This document shows, piece after piece, positions 36,535 through 45,805 of a stretch of 64,000 bases of DNA (position 1 is the stretch's first letter; each line of letters opens with the position of its first letter). The notes beneath the pieces are model-generated. The model was not told where the DNA came from. It saw only the letters and a list, made by a program, of their open reading frames with translations, and searched no databases. A program made the translations under genes and the position numbers. The DNA comes from Niallia sp052318935 (lineage in GTDB: Bacteria; Bacillota; Bacilli; Bacillales; Cytobacillaceae), in assembly GCA_052318935.1 (NCBI GenBank), contig JBQRKO010000009.1; one strand, given 5' to 3'.

Positions 36535-36543
36535 ATTATAGCA
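36535..36543 (-). promoter_or_regulatory. Candidate extended -10 promoter of polC
   Basis: The minus strand reads TGC-TATAAT, a perfect sigma-A extended -10, ~70 bases upstream of the polC ATG. No good -35 is present at 17 bases. An independent promoter is expected because a terminator closes proS upstream. Confidence 0.6.
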
Positions 36544-36664
36544 TATTACCCTATGAATCTTGTTTACACATTTAAAACACAAAACTCTACTTTACCATAC
36601 TATAAGTGACTGCACTACTGCCATTTATTAACAGCAAGCTTTCTTCATTTCTATCTTGACAGAA

Positions 36665-36870
36665 GGCTGTTTCGTATAGATTGTTGCTTTTAAACTCGCA
36701 GCCCGAATACACTTCGTCCGTTTAGCGAGCGTCGAGACTCCTCGTCGCATACGCTCTGCTTAAGTCTCGTCTTTCTCGCATTCCCACAGGAGTCTACGTG
36801 TATTCAGTCTGCTGAGTACTTCTTCTCTCATTTTTTTACGTAAAAAACAACAAACTTTGAGAAAACAGCC
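36665..36870. mobile_element. MITE-like element, copy 4 (206 bp)
   Basis: Ends GGCTGTTTCGTATAG and TTTGAGAAAACAGCC with a perfect 8-bp duplication TGACAGAA (36657-36664 and 36871-36878). Inverted relative to copies 1, 3 and 5. The inner palindrome is less well preserved than in copy 3. It lies directly beyond the T-run of the proS terminator. Confidence 0.92.
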
Positions 36871-36876
36871 TGACAG

Positions 36877-36917
36877 AAAAAAGGGTGATGCGATATTGAT
36901 ATGGCATCACCCTTTTT
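36877..36917 (-). terminator. Terminator of proS
   Basis: AAAAAGGGTGATGCCATAT pairs with ATATCGCATCACCCTTTTT around a 4-base loop, 3 bases after the proS stop. The minus-strand T-run reaches into the MITE target duplication. Confidence 0.93.
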
Positions 36918-36920
36918 ATT

Positions 36921-38621
36921 TTATTGGTTTAATAGATTCGAAATTGTCTCAAGTAATTCGTTTTCATGTACTTCTAGCACTTCGCCAGTACTTCTCACTT
37001 TTACTTCTACAATACCTTCTGAAGCTTTTTTCCCTACTGTAACTCTGACAGGAAGTCCCATTAAATCCGAATCAGCAAATTTAACACCTGGTCGTTCTGT
37101 ACGGTCGTCTAATAATACATCCAAACCATTTGCTTTCAGTTGTTGATATAATTTATCTGCTAATGTATTTTGAGCAGCGTCCTTTGTATTAACAGGTATT
37201 ACATGAACATCAAATGGCGCCATATGAGTTGGCCACACAATCCCTTTATCATCATTAAACTGTTCGACGATAGCTGCCATCGTTCTGGAAACACCGATTC
37301 CATAGCAGCCCATAATAATTGGCTGTGTACGTCCATTCTCATCTAAATACGTAGCACCCATCGCTTCACTGTAACGTGTTCCTAATTTGAAAACATGGCC
37401 AACTTCAATTCCTTTTGCAAAAGCAATTGTTCCTTTTCCGTCTGGTGATATATCTCCTTCTTGAATAAAGCGAAGATCCGCATATTGACTGACAGAAAAA
37501 TCACGATCAGGATTCACATTCGTATAATGGAAATCCTCTTCGTTTGCACCACATACACCGTTCACAATAGATTTTACTGCATGATCTGCAATTATTTCTA
37601 CATCTTGTACGCCAATCGGTCCAAGTGAACCAACACTGCAGCCTAATATATTTACCGTTTGTGATGCATCCGCTAACTCTACAACATCTGCATCTAATAA
37701 GTTTTTCACTTTAATGTCGTTTACTTCATGATCTCCTCGAACTAAAACTAATACATATTTATCATCTACTTTAAATAATAAAGACTTAATGCATTGATCA
37801 GCAGTAGTATTTAAAAAAGAAGAAACTTGATCGATTGTTTTTTGATTTTCCGTTTTTACTTTTTCTAAATCATTAAGTGGCTTGTCCGCTTTTTCATAAG
37901 TTGTAACAACTGAAGCCATTTCGATATTTGCTGCATAATTAGATTCTGTTGAATATGCAATTGTGTCTTCGCCAATATCTGATAATACCATAAATTCATG
38001 TGTATCTTTTCCGCCTATTGCTCCGCTGTCAGCAATCACTGCACGATAGTTTAAACCACAGCGTTCGAACACATTGCAATATGCTTGGAATATTGCATCA
38101 TACGCTTCTCCTAAGCTTTCATGTGAGGAATGGAATGAATAAGCATCCTTCATAATAAATTCACGACCGCGCAATATTCCAAATCTTGGTCTTTTTTCAT
38201 CCCTGAATTTTGTTTGGATTTGGTAAAGGGTTAATGGCAATCGTTTATATGACTTTACTTCATCACGCACTAAACTTGTAATGACTTCCTCATGTGTTGG
38301 ACCTAATGCAAACTCGCGGCCATGTCGGTCGTTTATACGCATTAATTCTGGCCCGTATGTATACCATCTTCCAGATTCTTGCCATAGTTCTGCTTGCTGC
38401 ATGGCAGGCATTAATAGTTCAACTCCACCAGCTGCATCCATTTCTTCTCTAATAATTTGTTCAATTTTTTTAATTACCTTATTTGCTAATGGCAAATAAG
38501 AATATATGCCACTTGCGTTTTGGCGAATATAGCCAGCACGCAAAAGTAGCTGATGACTTTTTATTTCTGCATCTGCAGGCACTTCTCTTAAAGTTGGTAT
38601 TAACATTTTACTTTGCTTCAT
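36921..38621 (-). CDS. proS: Prolyl-tRNA synthetase (bacterial type)
   Basis: A 566-residue class II synthetase. The ATG at 38621 (GAGGTG upstream) gives MKQSKMLIPTLREVPADAE, as in B. subtilis; frames further upstream are unsupported. Class II motif 2 (FRDEKRPRFGILRGREFIMKD) and motif 3 (GCYGIGVSRTMAAIVEQ) flank an inserted editing domain (~residues 230-390, with KSLLFKVDDKYVLVLVRGDHEVN) that deacylates Ala-tRNA(Pro). A C-terminal anticodon-binding domain ends the protein. It lies between rseP and polC. Confidence 0.97.
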   Translation of the reverse strand: MKQSKMLIPTLREVPADAEIKSHQLLLRAGYIRQNASGIYSYLPLANKVIKKIEQIIREEMDAAGGVELLMPAMQQAELWQESGRWYTYGPELMRINDRHGREFALGPTHEEVITSLVRDEVKSYKRLPLTLYQIQTKFRDEKRPRFGILRGREFIMKDAYSFHSSHESLGEAYDAIFQAYCNVFERCGLNYRAVIADSGAIGGKDTHEFMVLSDIGEDTIAYSTESNYAANIEMASVVTTYEKADKPLNDLEKVKTENQKTIDQVSSFLNTTADQCIKSLLFKVDDKYVLVLVRGDHEVNDIKVKNLLDADVVELADASQTVNILGCSVGSLGPIGVQDVEIIADHAVKSIVNGVCGANEEDFHYTNVNPDRDFSVSQYADLRFIQEGDISPDGKGTIAFAKGIEVGHVFKLGTRYSEAMGATYLDENGRTQPIIMGCYGIGVSRTMAAIVEQFNDDKGIVWPTHMAPFDVHVIPVNTKDAAQNTLADKLYQQLKANGLDVLLDDRTERPGVKFADSDLMGLPVRVTVGKKASEGIVEVKVRSTGEVLEVHENELLETISNLLNQ

Positions 38622-38676
38622 GTATTTACACCTCAATATAAAATGGTTTTCTTTATTATCGGAAAATGACCAACTA

Positions 38677-38707
38677 AAAGTGAGGAATACTCTGTCCCCC
38701 ACTTTTT
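38677..38707 (-). terminator. Weak stem-loop between rseP and proS
   Basis: AAAAGTGAGGAA pairs imperfectly with TCCCCCACTTTTTT. The minus-strand T-tract is short (CACTTTTAG), so rseP and proS may still be co-transcribed. Confidence 0.45.
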
Positions 38708-38728
38708 TATCGTTTCCTTTTTACTTCC

Positions 38729-39997
38729 CTATTTCAAGAAAAATCGTTGTATATCATTCCATGTTACAACAATCATTAATAACATCAATAGTGCGAAACC
38801 TACAAAATGAACGATTCCTTCTTTATGACGATCAATTGGTTTTCCTCGAACTGCTTCAATTGCAAAAAACATCAATCTGCCTCCATCCAGTGCTGGAAAC
38901 GGAAGCAAGTTCATAATTCCGAGGTTAATACTTAAAATACCTGCCCACTTCATTAAATAATAAATACCTGATTGGGCAACTGTATCCGTTGATTTGTATA
39001 TTCCTACTGGTCCAGATAGAGCATCAATAGAAAATTGTCCTGTTACTAACTTACCAACAGCACCAATAATTTCTTTCGTCCAAACATACGTTTCCACTGC
39101 GCCATATTTTACTGCTTTAAGGGGAGATTTCTCCGTTGGACTATACACACCAATTAAGCCGATTGTTTTCCCCTCTTCTGTTTTTGTTGCTTTTGGAGTA
39201 ATATCCATATTCAGTTCTTTCCCATTTCGAAATAATGCAAATTGCAAATCTTCACCTGGGCTTTTCTGAATAATTTTCACTACTTCTTTCCAACTAGAAA
39301 CAGATTCTCCATCAATACTAACAATTGTATCTCCTTGTTTTAAACCAGCGTTATGGGCCACTCCATTTTCAATTAAATTACCTAATTTAGGTTCGTTTGA
39401 AGGAATCCCTTGAATCAAAGCGATTAATACAAAGATAACAAATGCTAAAACAAAGTTCATTAACGGACCAGCAACAATTGCTAATGTTCTTTGTCCTAGT
39501 GTTTTACTTGCAAACTGACGATCTATTGGTGCTATTTGTGATTCAATGCCGTTTTCCACGATAACAGCATTTCTTTTAATAGGAAAAACAACCATATTTT
39601 CATTTATATCGTCTTCAGCATATCCTTTTATAAATAGCTCCTGTTCTAAATCAGCTTCTTCCACATTTACAACACGGGCATTCGGATATTTTTCTTTCTG
39701 ATTAATAATAATTTTGGAAACATGCTCATCCTTGTCGAATAACAAAGCAATTCGATGTCCCGCTTTTATATCAACCATTTCTGGATCTTCACCAGCCATT
39801 CGTACAAATCCTCCAAGAGGCAATAGACGAATGGTATACGTGGTTTCTCCTTTTTTTTGTGAAAAAATTTTCGGACCAAACCCTATTGCAAACTCACGGC
39901 AAAGAATGCCTGCTCTTTTCGCAAAAACAAAATGGCCTAACTCGTGAAAAAAGACTAATGCACCAAAGATAATAATAAACGCCACTACTGTATTCAA
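38729..39997 (-). CDS. rseP: Site-2 intramembrane metalloprotease RseP/RasP
   Basis: A 422-residue multi-pass membrane zinc protease. HELGH (18-22) and NLLPFPALDGGR (late LDG motif) form the active site in membrane helices. A PDZ domain (~residues 200-280, GDTIVSIDGESVSSW) lies between. The family cleaves anti-sigma factors and remnant signal peptides; RasP in B. subtilis acts on RsiW and FtsL. It follows dxr by 15 bases. Confidence 0.96.
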   Translation of the reverse strand: MNTVVAFIIIFGALVFFHELGHFVFAKRAGILCREFAIGFGPKIFSQKKGETTYTIRLLPLGGFVRMAGEDPEMVDIKAGHRIALLFDKDEHVSKIIINQKEKYPNARVVNVEEADLEQELFIKGYAEDDINENMVVFPIKRNAVIVENGIESQIAPIDRQFASKTLGQRTLAIVAGPLMNFVLAFVIFVLIALIQGIPSNEPKLGNLIENGVAHNAGLKQGDTIVSIDGESVSSWKEVVKIIQKSPGEDLQFALFRNGKELNMDITPKATKTEEGKTIGLIGVYSPTEKSPLKAVKYGAVETYVWTKEIIGAVGKLVTGQFSIDALSGPVGIYKSTDTVAQSGIYYLMKWAGILSINLGIMNLLPFPALDGGRLMFFAIEAVRGKPIDRHKEGIVHFVGFALLMLLMIVVTWNDIQRFFLK

Positions 39998-40012
39998 AAT
40001 ATAACCACCTTT

Positions 40013-41155
40013 TTATAGAAGTGTGCTTACTCGTTTTCTTGTTTCTAAATCTACCTCTTGTATGACAGCAAGACTCGGGTTTGCTATATTTTGATGCTTG
40101 CTTATTGCTTTTTCAATCAGCTCTTCGATTTGCAAAAAGCTAATTTCACCTGCTAAAAATTTCGCTACAGCTATTTCATTTGCTGCATTTAAAACGGTTG
40201 GCACTGTTCCGCCAAGCCTTCCTGCTTCATAGGCAAACGCAAGACATCGGAATCGTTCTAAGTCCATCGTTTGAAAATGAAGCTTCCCTATACTTGCTAA
40301 ATCCAATCTTTGAGCTGTTCGTAATGGCAATCGATCAGGAAAGGTTAATGCATATTGAATCGGCACCCGCATATCTGGAGAACCAAGCTGTGCCATCACA
40401 CTGCTGTCATGGAATTCTACCATAGAATGTATCATGCTTTCTTTATGAAGCAACACATCAATTTTATCGTATGGAAGAGAAAATAGCCAATGCGCTTCTA
40501 TTACTTCCAGACCTTTATTCATCATCGTAGCAGAATCGATTGTTATTTTTGCCCCCATCGACCAATTTGGATGCTTTAGTGCATCTTCCAGCGTAACATG
40601 CTTTAAATCAGCTCTTGTTAAATCACGAAAGCTGCCTCCAGAAGCAGTTACAATCAAGCGCTCTATATTTTTTTCGTTTTCTCCTTGCAAACATTGATAA
40701 ATAGCAGAATGTTCACTGTCTACAGGTAAAATTGCAACATTATTTTTTTTCGCAGCATCCATTACTAAATGTCCTGCCGTTACTAATGTTTCTTTATTGG
40801 CAATCGCAATCTTCTTTTTTGCTTCAATCGCCTGCAATGTCGGCAGAAGTCCTACACTTCCTAATACAGCGTTTACCAGTATATCCGCTTTGTGATAAAC
40901 AGAAACCTCAACTAAGCCTTCTTGTCCATATGTAAAAGAAATACGAGGAAATGCTTGTTTTAGCATATCACAATCTTTTTTATCGGCAACAGAAACAAGA
41001 GACGGTTGAAATTCTGTAATAATTTTTTTCGTCAACTCGATATTTTTACCTGAGGAAAATGCAACAAGCTGAAAGTGTTCTGGATTAGTTTTTATGACAT
41101 CCAGCGTTTGTGTCCCAATAGATCCTGTTGCACCTAATAAACTAATATACTTCAC
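40013..41155 (-). CDS. dxr: 1-deoxy-D-xylulose-5-phosphate reductoisomerase
   Basis: A 380-residue NADPH enzyme of the MEP isoprenoid pathway. The N-terminal LLGATGSIGTQTLDVI binds NADPH. PVDSEHSAIYQCL, TASGGSFRD and ATMMNKGLEVIEAHWLF are the substrate and metal motifs. It lies between cdsA and rseP, as in B. subtilis. Confidence 0.98.
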   Translation of the reverse strand: MKYISLLGATGSIGTQTLDVIKTNPEHFQLVAFSSGKNIELTKKIITEFQPSLVSVADKKDCDMLKQAFPRISFTYGQEGLVEVSVYHKADILVNAVLGSVGLLPTLQAIEAKKKIAIANKETLVTAGHLVMDAAKKNNVAILPVDSEHSAIYQCLQGENEKNIERLIVTASGGSFRDLTRADLKHVTLEDALKHPNWSMGAKITIDSATMMNKGLEVIEAHWLFSLPYDKIDVLLHKESMIHSMVEFHDSSVMAQLGSPDMRVPIQYALTFPDRLPLRTAQRLDLASIGKLHFQTMDLERFRCLAFAYEAGRLGGTVPTVLNAANEIAVAKFLAGEISFLQIEELIEKAISKHQNIANPSLAVIQEVDLETRKRVSTLL

Positions 41156-41225
41156 TACCTCACTCCTACTATGTATACTTCTAAAAAATGTGATTATTCT
41201 TGTTTACTATTTAAAGAAGAAATAG

Positions 41226-42020
41226 TTAAATCAATGAGAAAGCATCAAAGATAAAAAATAGTAATGGCCAAACAAATAATAAACTATCAAAACGATCTAA
41301 TATTCCACCATGTCCAGGCAATAGCTTCCCTGAATCTTTGACTTCATAATGTCTTTTTAATGCAGACTCCACTAAATCTCCAATTTGTCCAAAAGCAGAT
41401 AAGATAATCGTTATAAACGCTATTATATACCATTCTATGTAACCAAAAGCACTAAATAGAACAGAAACGACAACGGCGCAAACGATTCCTCCAATTGCAC
41501 CTTCAACCGTTTTGTTGGGACTGATTTCTGGCCATAATTTCCTTCTTCCAAATGCTCGTCCTATAAAATAGGCGCCTGAATCTGTTGCCCATATCATAAA
41601 TAGTGAATAAAAGAGAATCCATAAGTCTGCCTCTCGCACTTCCACAAAAAAGTGTAAACCTACGCCCATATAAAGTACAGATAAAATAGAATAGGCAGCA
41701 TCATCAATTGAAAATTGATTTTTAGAAGCAACCACATATGTTAAATAAAGAAGTACCGTAAATAATCCAATCTCCGTTTTAGATAAAAAAATGTCCTCCA
41801 AGAAACGATGATACTCTTTTGGTAAAATAAAGATCCAAACTACTAATAAAGAAAGTAATCCTGGAAAGGAGAAAAGGCGGATCTTTCGCATTCTTAATAA
41901 TTCAAACAAACCAACTGCTGACATTAAGAATGTAAACAGCACTAACGGCAATCCACCAATAAAAACAAAAGGAAGAAATAAGCCTGCTGCTATTATCGCT
42001 GTTATAATTCTCTGTTTCAT
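41226..42020 (-). CDS. cdsA: Phosphatidate cytidylyltransferase
   Basis: A 264-residue membrane enzyme making CDP-diacylglycerol. The ATG at 42020 (MKQRIITAIIAAG) is chosen over frames starting inside uppS; a modest AAGGGTTGTGA lies upstream, 19 bases after the uppS stop. About eight hydrophobic segments precede the CDP-alcohol signature (SPNKTVEGAIGG ... HGGILDRFDSLLF). Confidence 0.95.
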   Translation of the reverse strand: MKQRIITAIIAAGLFLPFVFIGGLPLVLFTFLMSAVGLFELLRMRKIRLFSFPGLLSLLVVWIFILPKEYHRFLEDIFLSKTEIGLFTVLLYLTYVVASKNQFSIDDAAYSILSVLYMGVGLHFFVEVREADLWILFYSLFMIWATDSGAYFIGRAFGRRKLWPEISPNKTVEGAIGGIVCAVVVSVLFSAFGYIEWYIIAFITIILSAFGQIGDLVESALKRHYEVKDSGKLLPGHGGILDRFDSLLFVWPLLFFIFDAFSLI

Positions 42021-42039
42021 ATTACATTCACAACCCTTA

Positions 42040-42816
42040 TTAGACTCCTCCAAAACGTCTTTGTCTGTTTTGGAATACTTCAATAGCTTCAACTAAATGT
42101 TCTTCACTAAAATCAGGCCACAATACATCTGTAAACCATAATTCAGCATACGCAAGCTGCCACATCATAAAGTTACTGATTCTAATTTCCCCGCTAGTAC
42201 GGATAAGTAAATCAGGATCAGATAGATCTGATGTCATTAAATAGGATGAAAACAACTCTGGTGTTATCTCTTTTCCATCTATCTTCTTTTCTTGACAATC
42301 GTTTACTATATTTTTCACCGCTTCAACAATTTCTAATCTGCTTCCATAATTCAAGGCGAAGTTTAAAATAAGCCCTGTATTGTTTTTCGTCTTTTCCACC
42401 GCATTTTCTAAAGCTTTCAGCGTATGCTGGGGTAATTGTTCGGTGTAGCCTATCGATGTTACACGAACATTTTTTTCTATTAACTCAGGCAGAAACGTAC
42501 CGAGAAATTGTTCAGGCAATGACATAATATAATCGACTTCTTTTTTTGGTCTTTTCCAGTTTTCCGTTGAAAAAGCATAAAGGGTTAATACCTTTATTCC
42601 TAATTCATCCGCCAATTTTGTTATTCTTTTTACACATTTCATTCCTTCATGGTGACCAGCCACTCTTGGCAGTTTTCTTTTTTTTGCCCAACGGCCATTT
42701 CCATCCATAATAATAGCAACATGTTCTGGCATCGTTTGTTGCTTCAGGAAAGTAATCCGTTCTTGGAGATTAGAAGAAACAACTCTCTTCTTCCAAAACG
42801 TTAGCTTATTCCACAT
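42040..42816 (-). CDS. uppS: Undecaprenyl diphosphate synthase
   Basis: A 258-residue cis-prenyltransferase making the wall lipid carrier. AIIMDGNGRWAKKR contains catalytic Asp38. LTLYAFSTENWKRP and DLLIRTSGEIRISNFMMWQ are conserved. A GGAGGAG site precedes the ATG. It is followed closely by cdsA. Confidence 0.97.
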   Translation of the reverse strand: MWNKLTFWKKRVVSSNLQERITFLKQQTMPEHVAIIMDGNGRWAKKRKLPRVAGHHEGMKCVKRITKLADELGIKVLTLYAFSTENWKRPKKEVDYIMSLPEQFLGTFLPELIEKNVRVTSIGYTEQLPQHTLKALENAVEKTKNNTGLILNFALNYGSRLEIVEAVKNIVNDCQEKKIDGKEITPELFSSYLMTSDLSDPDLLIRTSGEIRISNFMMWQLAYAELWFTDVLWPDFSEEHLVEAIEVFQNRQRRFGGV

Positions 42817-42893
42817 AAAATAGCTCCTCCAAAGTAAATCCTCTCTTTTTCTTGCTTTTATTTGCTATTGCATATTTCTCCTCTAAAAGCGGA

Positions 42894-42967
42894 TGTTCAA
42901 AAAGTCACCAAATGAAAGGTTCGAATCTCTTTGTTGACCTGCTTCTATTTTATTACCTTTTTGAACA
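42894..42967. repeat. Hairpin repeat family C, copy C3
   Basis: TGTTCAAAAAGTCACCAAAT at left and TATTACCTTTTTGAACA at right pair imperfectly; the centre AATCTCTTTGTTG matches the other copies in reverse. It lies upstream of uppS. Confidence 0.75.
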
Positions 42968-43053
42968 CACACTAAAATAGAAGTTTCCCTTTCTATCTTA
43001 AAGGAAACGGAATCGCTTAAGCAACTATCAGTTTATTTTTACATCATAATAGC

Positions 43054-43082
43054 TAAAAAACCCCCTAAAATTAGAGGGTTTA
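43054..43082 (-). terminator. Terminator downstream of frr
   Basis: AAACCCTCTAA / TTTTAGGGGGTTTTTT with an approximately 2-4 base loop, ending in a T-run on the minus strand. It follows the small unassigned frame below frr. Confidence 0.75.
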
Positions 43083-43098
43083 GACGATTGACAAACAC

Positions 43099-43296
43099 TC
43101 ACTTTTTTGGAACCTTTTCTCCAAAAGGAAACACCAAAGGCTGCACACCTAAAAGATATCCATTTTCCGTCAGCCTACATTTACAAATGCCATAACCAGC
43201 AGTTTTGGCTGTCAAAAAATGTTTCTCCTTCCTCAGGTGCTCATTACCATCAAATAACTTAAGCTCCTCACAAAGATTCGTGTGGTGATCCGTCAA
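43099..43296 (-). CDS. Small unassigned reading frame between frr and uppS
   Basis: Not recognised. The open frame encodes up to 65 residues from a weak TTG at 43296 with no clear ribosome binding site. A second TTG (about 43215) has GGAAGGAG 9 bases upstream and would give a ~38-residue product containing GYGICKCRLTENGYL and ending FGEKVPKK. Composition looks protein-like with a CxC pair, but it may be a gene remnant. It lies after frr and before the terminator, so it would be in the frr transcript. Confidence 0.3.
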   Translation of the reverse strand: MTDHHTNLCEELKLFDGNEHLRKEKHFLTAKTAGYGICKCRLTENGYLLGVQPLVFPFGEKVPKK

Positions 43297-43330
43297 TCGC
43301 TTTCAAACAAAATGAAAAGGTTAACACATC

Positions 43331-43888
43331 TTACACTTCTAATATTTCTTTTTCTTTTTCTTTTGTAAGAGCATCTACTTTGCTGATAAATTCATCCGTT
43401 AATTTTTGAATATCATCATTATAGCCACGAAGAGCATCCTCCGTAATTTCTCCATTTTTTTCTAATTTTTTCAAATCATCATTACCATCACGGCGAATGT
43501 TACGGATTGCTACTTTTGCTTCTTCTGATTCTTTTTTTACATTTTTCACTAATTCTTTACGGCGTTCCTCTGTTAACATTGGAATAGATAATCGGATCAC
43601 ACTTCCATCGTTGGACGGGTTTAAACCAATATCTGATTTTAAAATCGCTTTTTCGATTTCGCCTAATACCGATTTATCATATGGTTGAATAACAAGAAGT
43701 CTTGCTTCTGGTACACTAATACCAGCCAATTGATTGACAGGAGTTGGTGCTCCGTAATAGTCAACTGAAATTCTGTCTAAAAGTGAAGCGTTAGCGCGTC
43801 CTGCACGAATGCTTGCTAATTCACGAGAATAGCTTTGAATTGCCTTATTCATTTTTTCTTTTGTTTGAGAAATAACTTGTGTCGCCAT
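43331..43888 (-). CDS. frr: Ribosome recycling factor
   Basis: A 185-residue tRNA-mimic that, with EF-G, splits post-termination ribosomes. SIRAGRANASLLDRISVDYYG and LTEERRKELVKNVKKESEEAKVAIRNIRRD are the hallmark segments. The ATG shares one base with the pyrH stop codon (TAATG), a coupled arrangement. Confidence 0.98.
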   Translation of the reverse strand: MATQVISQTKEKMNKAIQSYSRELASIRAGRANASLLDRISVDYYGAPTPVNQLAGISVPEARLLVIQPYDKSVLGEIEKAILKSDIGLNPSNDGSVIRLSIPMLTEERRKELVKNVKKESEEAKVAIRNIRRDGNDDLKKLEKNGEITEDALRGYNDDIQKLTDEFISKVDALTKEKEKEILEV

Positions 43889-44613
43889 TATTTTTTCCCC
43901 CTTACTAAAGTTCCGATTGTTTCACCCATTACCGCTTTTTTAATATTACCATTTTCCATAATAGAAAATACAATTAATGGGATATCATTATCCATACATA
44001 ATGAGGAAGCCGTTGAATCCATTACCGCGAGTCCATCTTTAATTACATCAAAATAAGTTAATTGATCAAATTTCACCGCTGTTTTATCTATTCTTGGATC
44101 AGCAGAGTATACTCCATCTACATTGTTTTTCGCCATTAAAATAACTTCTGCTTCAATTTCCGCAGCGCGAAGTGCAGCTGTAGTATCAGTAGAGAAATAA
44201 GGATTTCCTGTTCCAGCTGCAAAAATCACAACACGCTTTTTCTCTAAATGGCGAATTGCACGTCTTCTGATATAAGGTTCTGCAACTTGTCTCATTTCAA
44301 TAGAAGTTTGTACACGTGTTTCAATTCCTAGTTGTTCTAAGCTATCTTGAAGTGCTAAAGAGTTCATTACTGTCGCAAGCATTCCCATGTAATCGGCATT
44401 AGCACGGTCCATTCCCATTTCTTCTCCGATTTTACCACGCCAAATATTGCCACCACCGACAACAACAGCAGCTTCTACACCTAGCTCAGCAACTTCTTTC
44501 ACTTGTTTAGCTACATTTTTTATTACAGCTGGATTAATTCCGAATCCAGCCTCCCCTGCTAATGCTTCCCCACTTAATTTAAGAACAACACGTTTATATT
44601 TTGGATTACTCAT
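43888..44613 (-). CDS. pyrH: UMP kinase
   Basis: A 241-residue amino-acid-kinase-fold enzyme making UDP. The ATG at 44613 has GGCGGAGG upstream and gives MSNPKYKRVVLKLSGEALAG; the longer frame runs back into repeat B6 and is not credible. VVVGGGNIWRG and TDTTAALRAAEI are conserved nucleotide-binding segments. Confidence 0.97.
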   Translation of the reverse strand: MSNPKYKRVVLKLSGEALAGEAGFGINPAVIKNVAKQVKEVAELGVEAAVVVGGGNIWRGKIGEEMGMDRANADYMGMLATVMNSLALQDSLEQLGIETRVQTSIEMRQVAEPYIRRRAIRHLEKKRVVIFAAGTGNPYFSTDTTAALRAAEIEAEVILMAKNNVDGVYSADPRIDKTAVKFDQLTYFDVIKDGLAVMDSTASSLCMDNDIPLIVFSIMENGNIKKAVMGETIGTLVRGKK

Positions 44614-44644
44614 GGAAACCTCCGCCTGATTTAAAATATCTTGA

Positions 44645-44766
44645 AAGCGAAAAGCGCAGGCGCCTTGTAAGCCCTGAAGAAAAGTGTTCTCTTGGCTCAA
44701 AAAGTGCTTTTTATTTTTAGAGCCAAGAGGTTATTTTTCACAGAGGCTAGGCGTCGGAGCTAGACA
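44645..44766. repeat. Hairpin repeat family B, copy B6
   Basis: From GAAAAGCGCAGGCGCC to GCGTCGGAGCTAGAC, with GAAGAAAAGTGTTC and TTTAGAGCCAAGAGG inside. It lies between tsf and pyrH, just upstream of the pyrH ribosome binding site. Confidence 0.83.
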
Positions 44767-44801
44767 CTCATCTATGTTGAAAAATGTGATACTCCCTCTT
44801 T

Positions 44802-44831
44802 AAAAATAGGGAACACAATTGTGTTCCCTAT
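44802..44831 (-). terminator. Terminator of tsf
   Basis: A perfect 26-base palindrome (ATAGGGAACACAA / TTGTGTTCCCTAT) followed on the minus strand by five T, ~25 bases after the tsf stop. Confidence 0.9.
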
Positions 44832-44856
44832 AGAAAGCTTTTATAAAAAATGTTAC

Positions 44857-45741
44857 TTACTTTTTGTTTACTTGGTTCATTACTTCTTCTGCGAAGTTAT
44901 CTTCACGTTTTTCAATTCCTTCTCCTACTTCATAACGAACGAATTCACGTAAAGTTGCACCTTTTGATTCAACGAATTGACGTACTTTTTGATCAGGGTT
45001 TTTAACGAAAGTTTGATCAAGTACACAAACATCTTCAAAATATTTACTTAAACGGCCTTCTACCATTTTAGCAACGATTTTTTCTGGTTTTCCTTCATTT
45101 AATGCTTGCTGCGTTAATACTTCTTTCTCATGTGCCACTTCTTCTGCAGAAACTTGATCACGAGAAACGTATTTTGGGTTTAATGCAGCGATATGCATAG
45201 CAACATCTTTTGCAGGAGCTTCTTCAGTTGTTCCTTCAAGAACAGTTAACACACCAATGCGTCCACCCATATGAAGGTATGCACCAAATGCATCATTATC
45301 TGTTTTTGTTTTGATTTCAAAACGACGAAGAGATAATTTTTCTCCAATTTTAGCAATTGCAGCATTGATATGTGCTTCAACAGTTGTACCTTCAGTGAAG
45401 TTTTGTGTAAGTGCTTCTTCCACAGATGCTGGTTTGTTTTGTAGTAAGTGCGCAGCAAGTTCTTTTACTAAAACTTGGAATCCTTCGTTTTTCGCAACGA
45501 AATCTGTTTCAGAGTTCACTTCAAGAATAATTGCTTCGTTTCCTTCTACAGAGATATAAGTAGAACCTTCAGCAGCAACGCGGTCAGCTTTTTTAGCTGC
45601 GCTTGCAATTCCTTTTTCACGTAAAAAGTCAATCGCTTTATCGATATCACCATTAGTTTCTGTTAGTGCCTTTTTGCAATCCATCATTCCAGCACCAGTT
45701 TTTTCACGTAGTTCTTTAACCATTTGAGCTGTAACAGCCAT
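44857..45741 (-). CDS. tsf: Elongation factor Ts
   Basis: A 294-residue nucleotide exchange factor for EF-Tu. The ATG at 45741 has AAGGAGG upstream; the longer frame extends into untranslated leader. VKELREKTGAGMMDCKKAL and the TDFVAKNEGF exchange motif are present. It follows rpsB but is separated from it by a terminator and repeat C4. Confidence 0.98.
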   Translation of the reverse strand: MAVTAQMVKELREKTGAGMMDCKKALTETNGDIDKAIDFLREKGIASAAKKADRVAAEGSTYISVEGNEAIILEVNSETDFVAKNEGFQVLVKELAAHLLQNKPASVEEALTQNFTEGTTVEAHINAAIAKIGEKLSLRRFEIKTKTDNDAFGAYLHMGGRIGVLTVLEGTTEEAPAKDVAMHIAALNPKYVSRDQVSAEEVAHEKEVLTQQALNEGKPEKIVAKMVEGRLSKYFEDVCVLDQTFVKNPDQKVRQFVESKGATLREFVRYEVGEGIEKREDNFAEEVMNQVNKK

Positions 45742-45805
45742 AGTAGTTAGCCTCCTTGTATGATTATGTACTATTTTTTTAACCAATTATTTTTAATTTA
45801 GAGGA

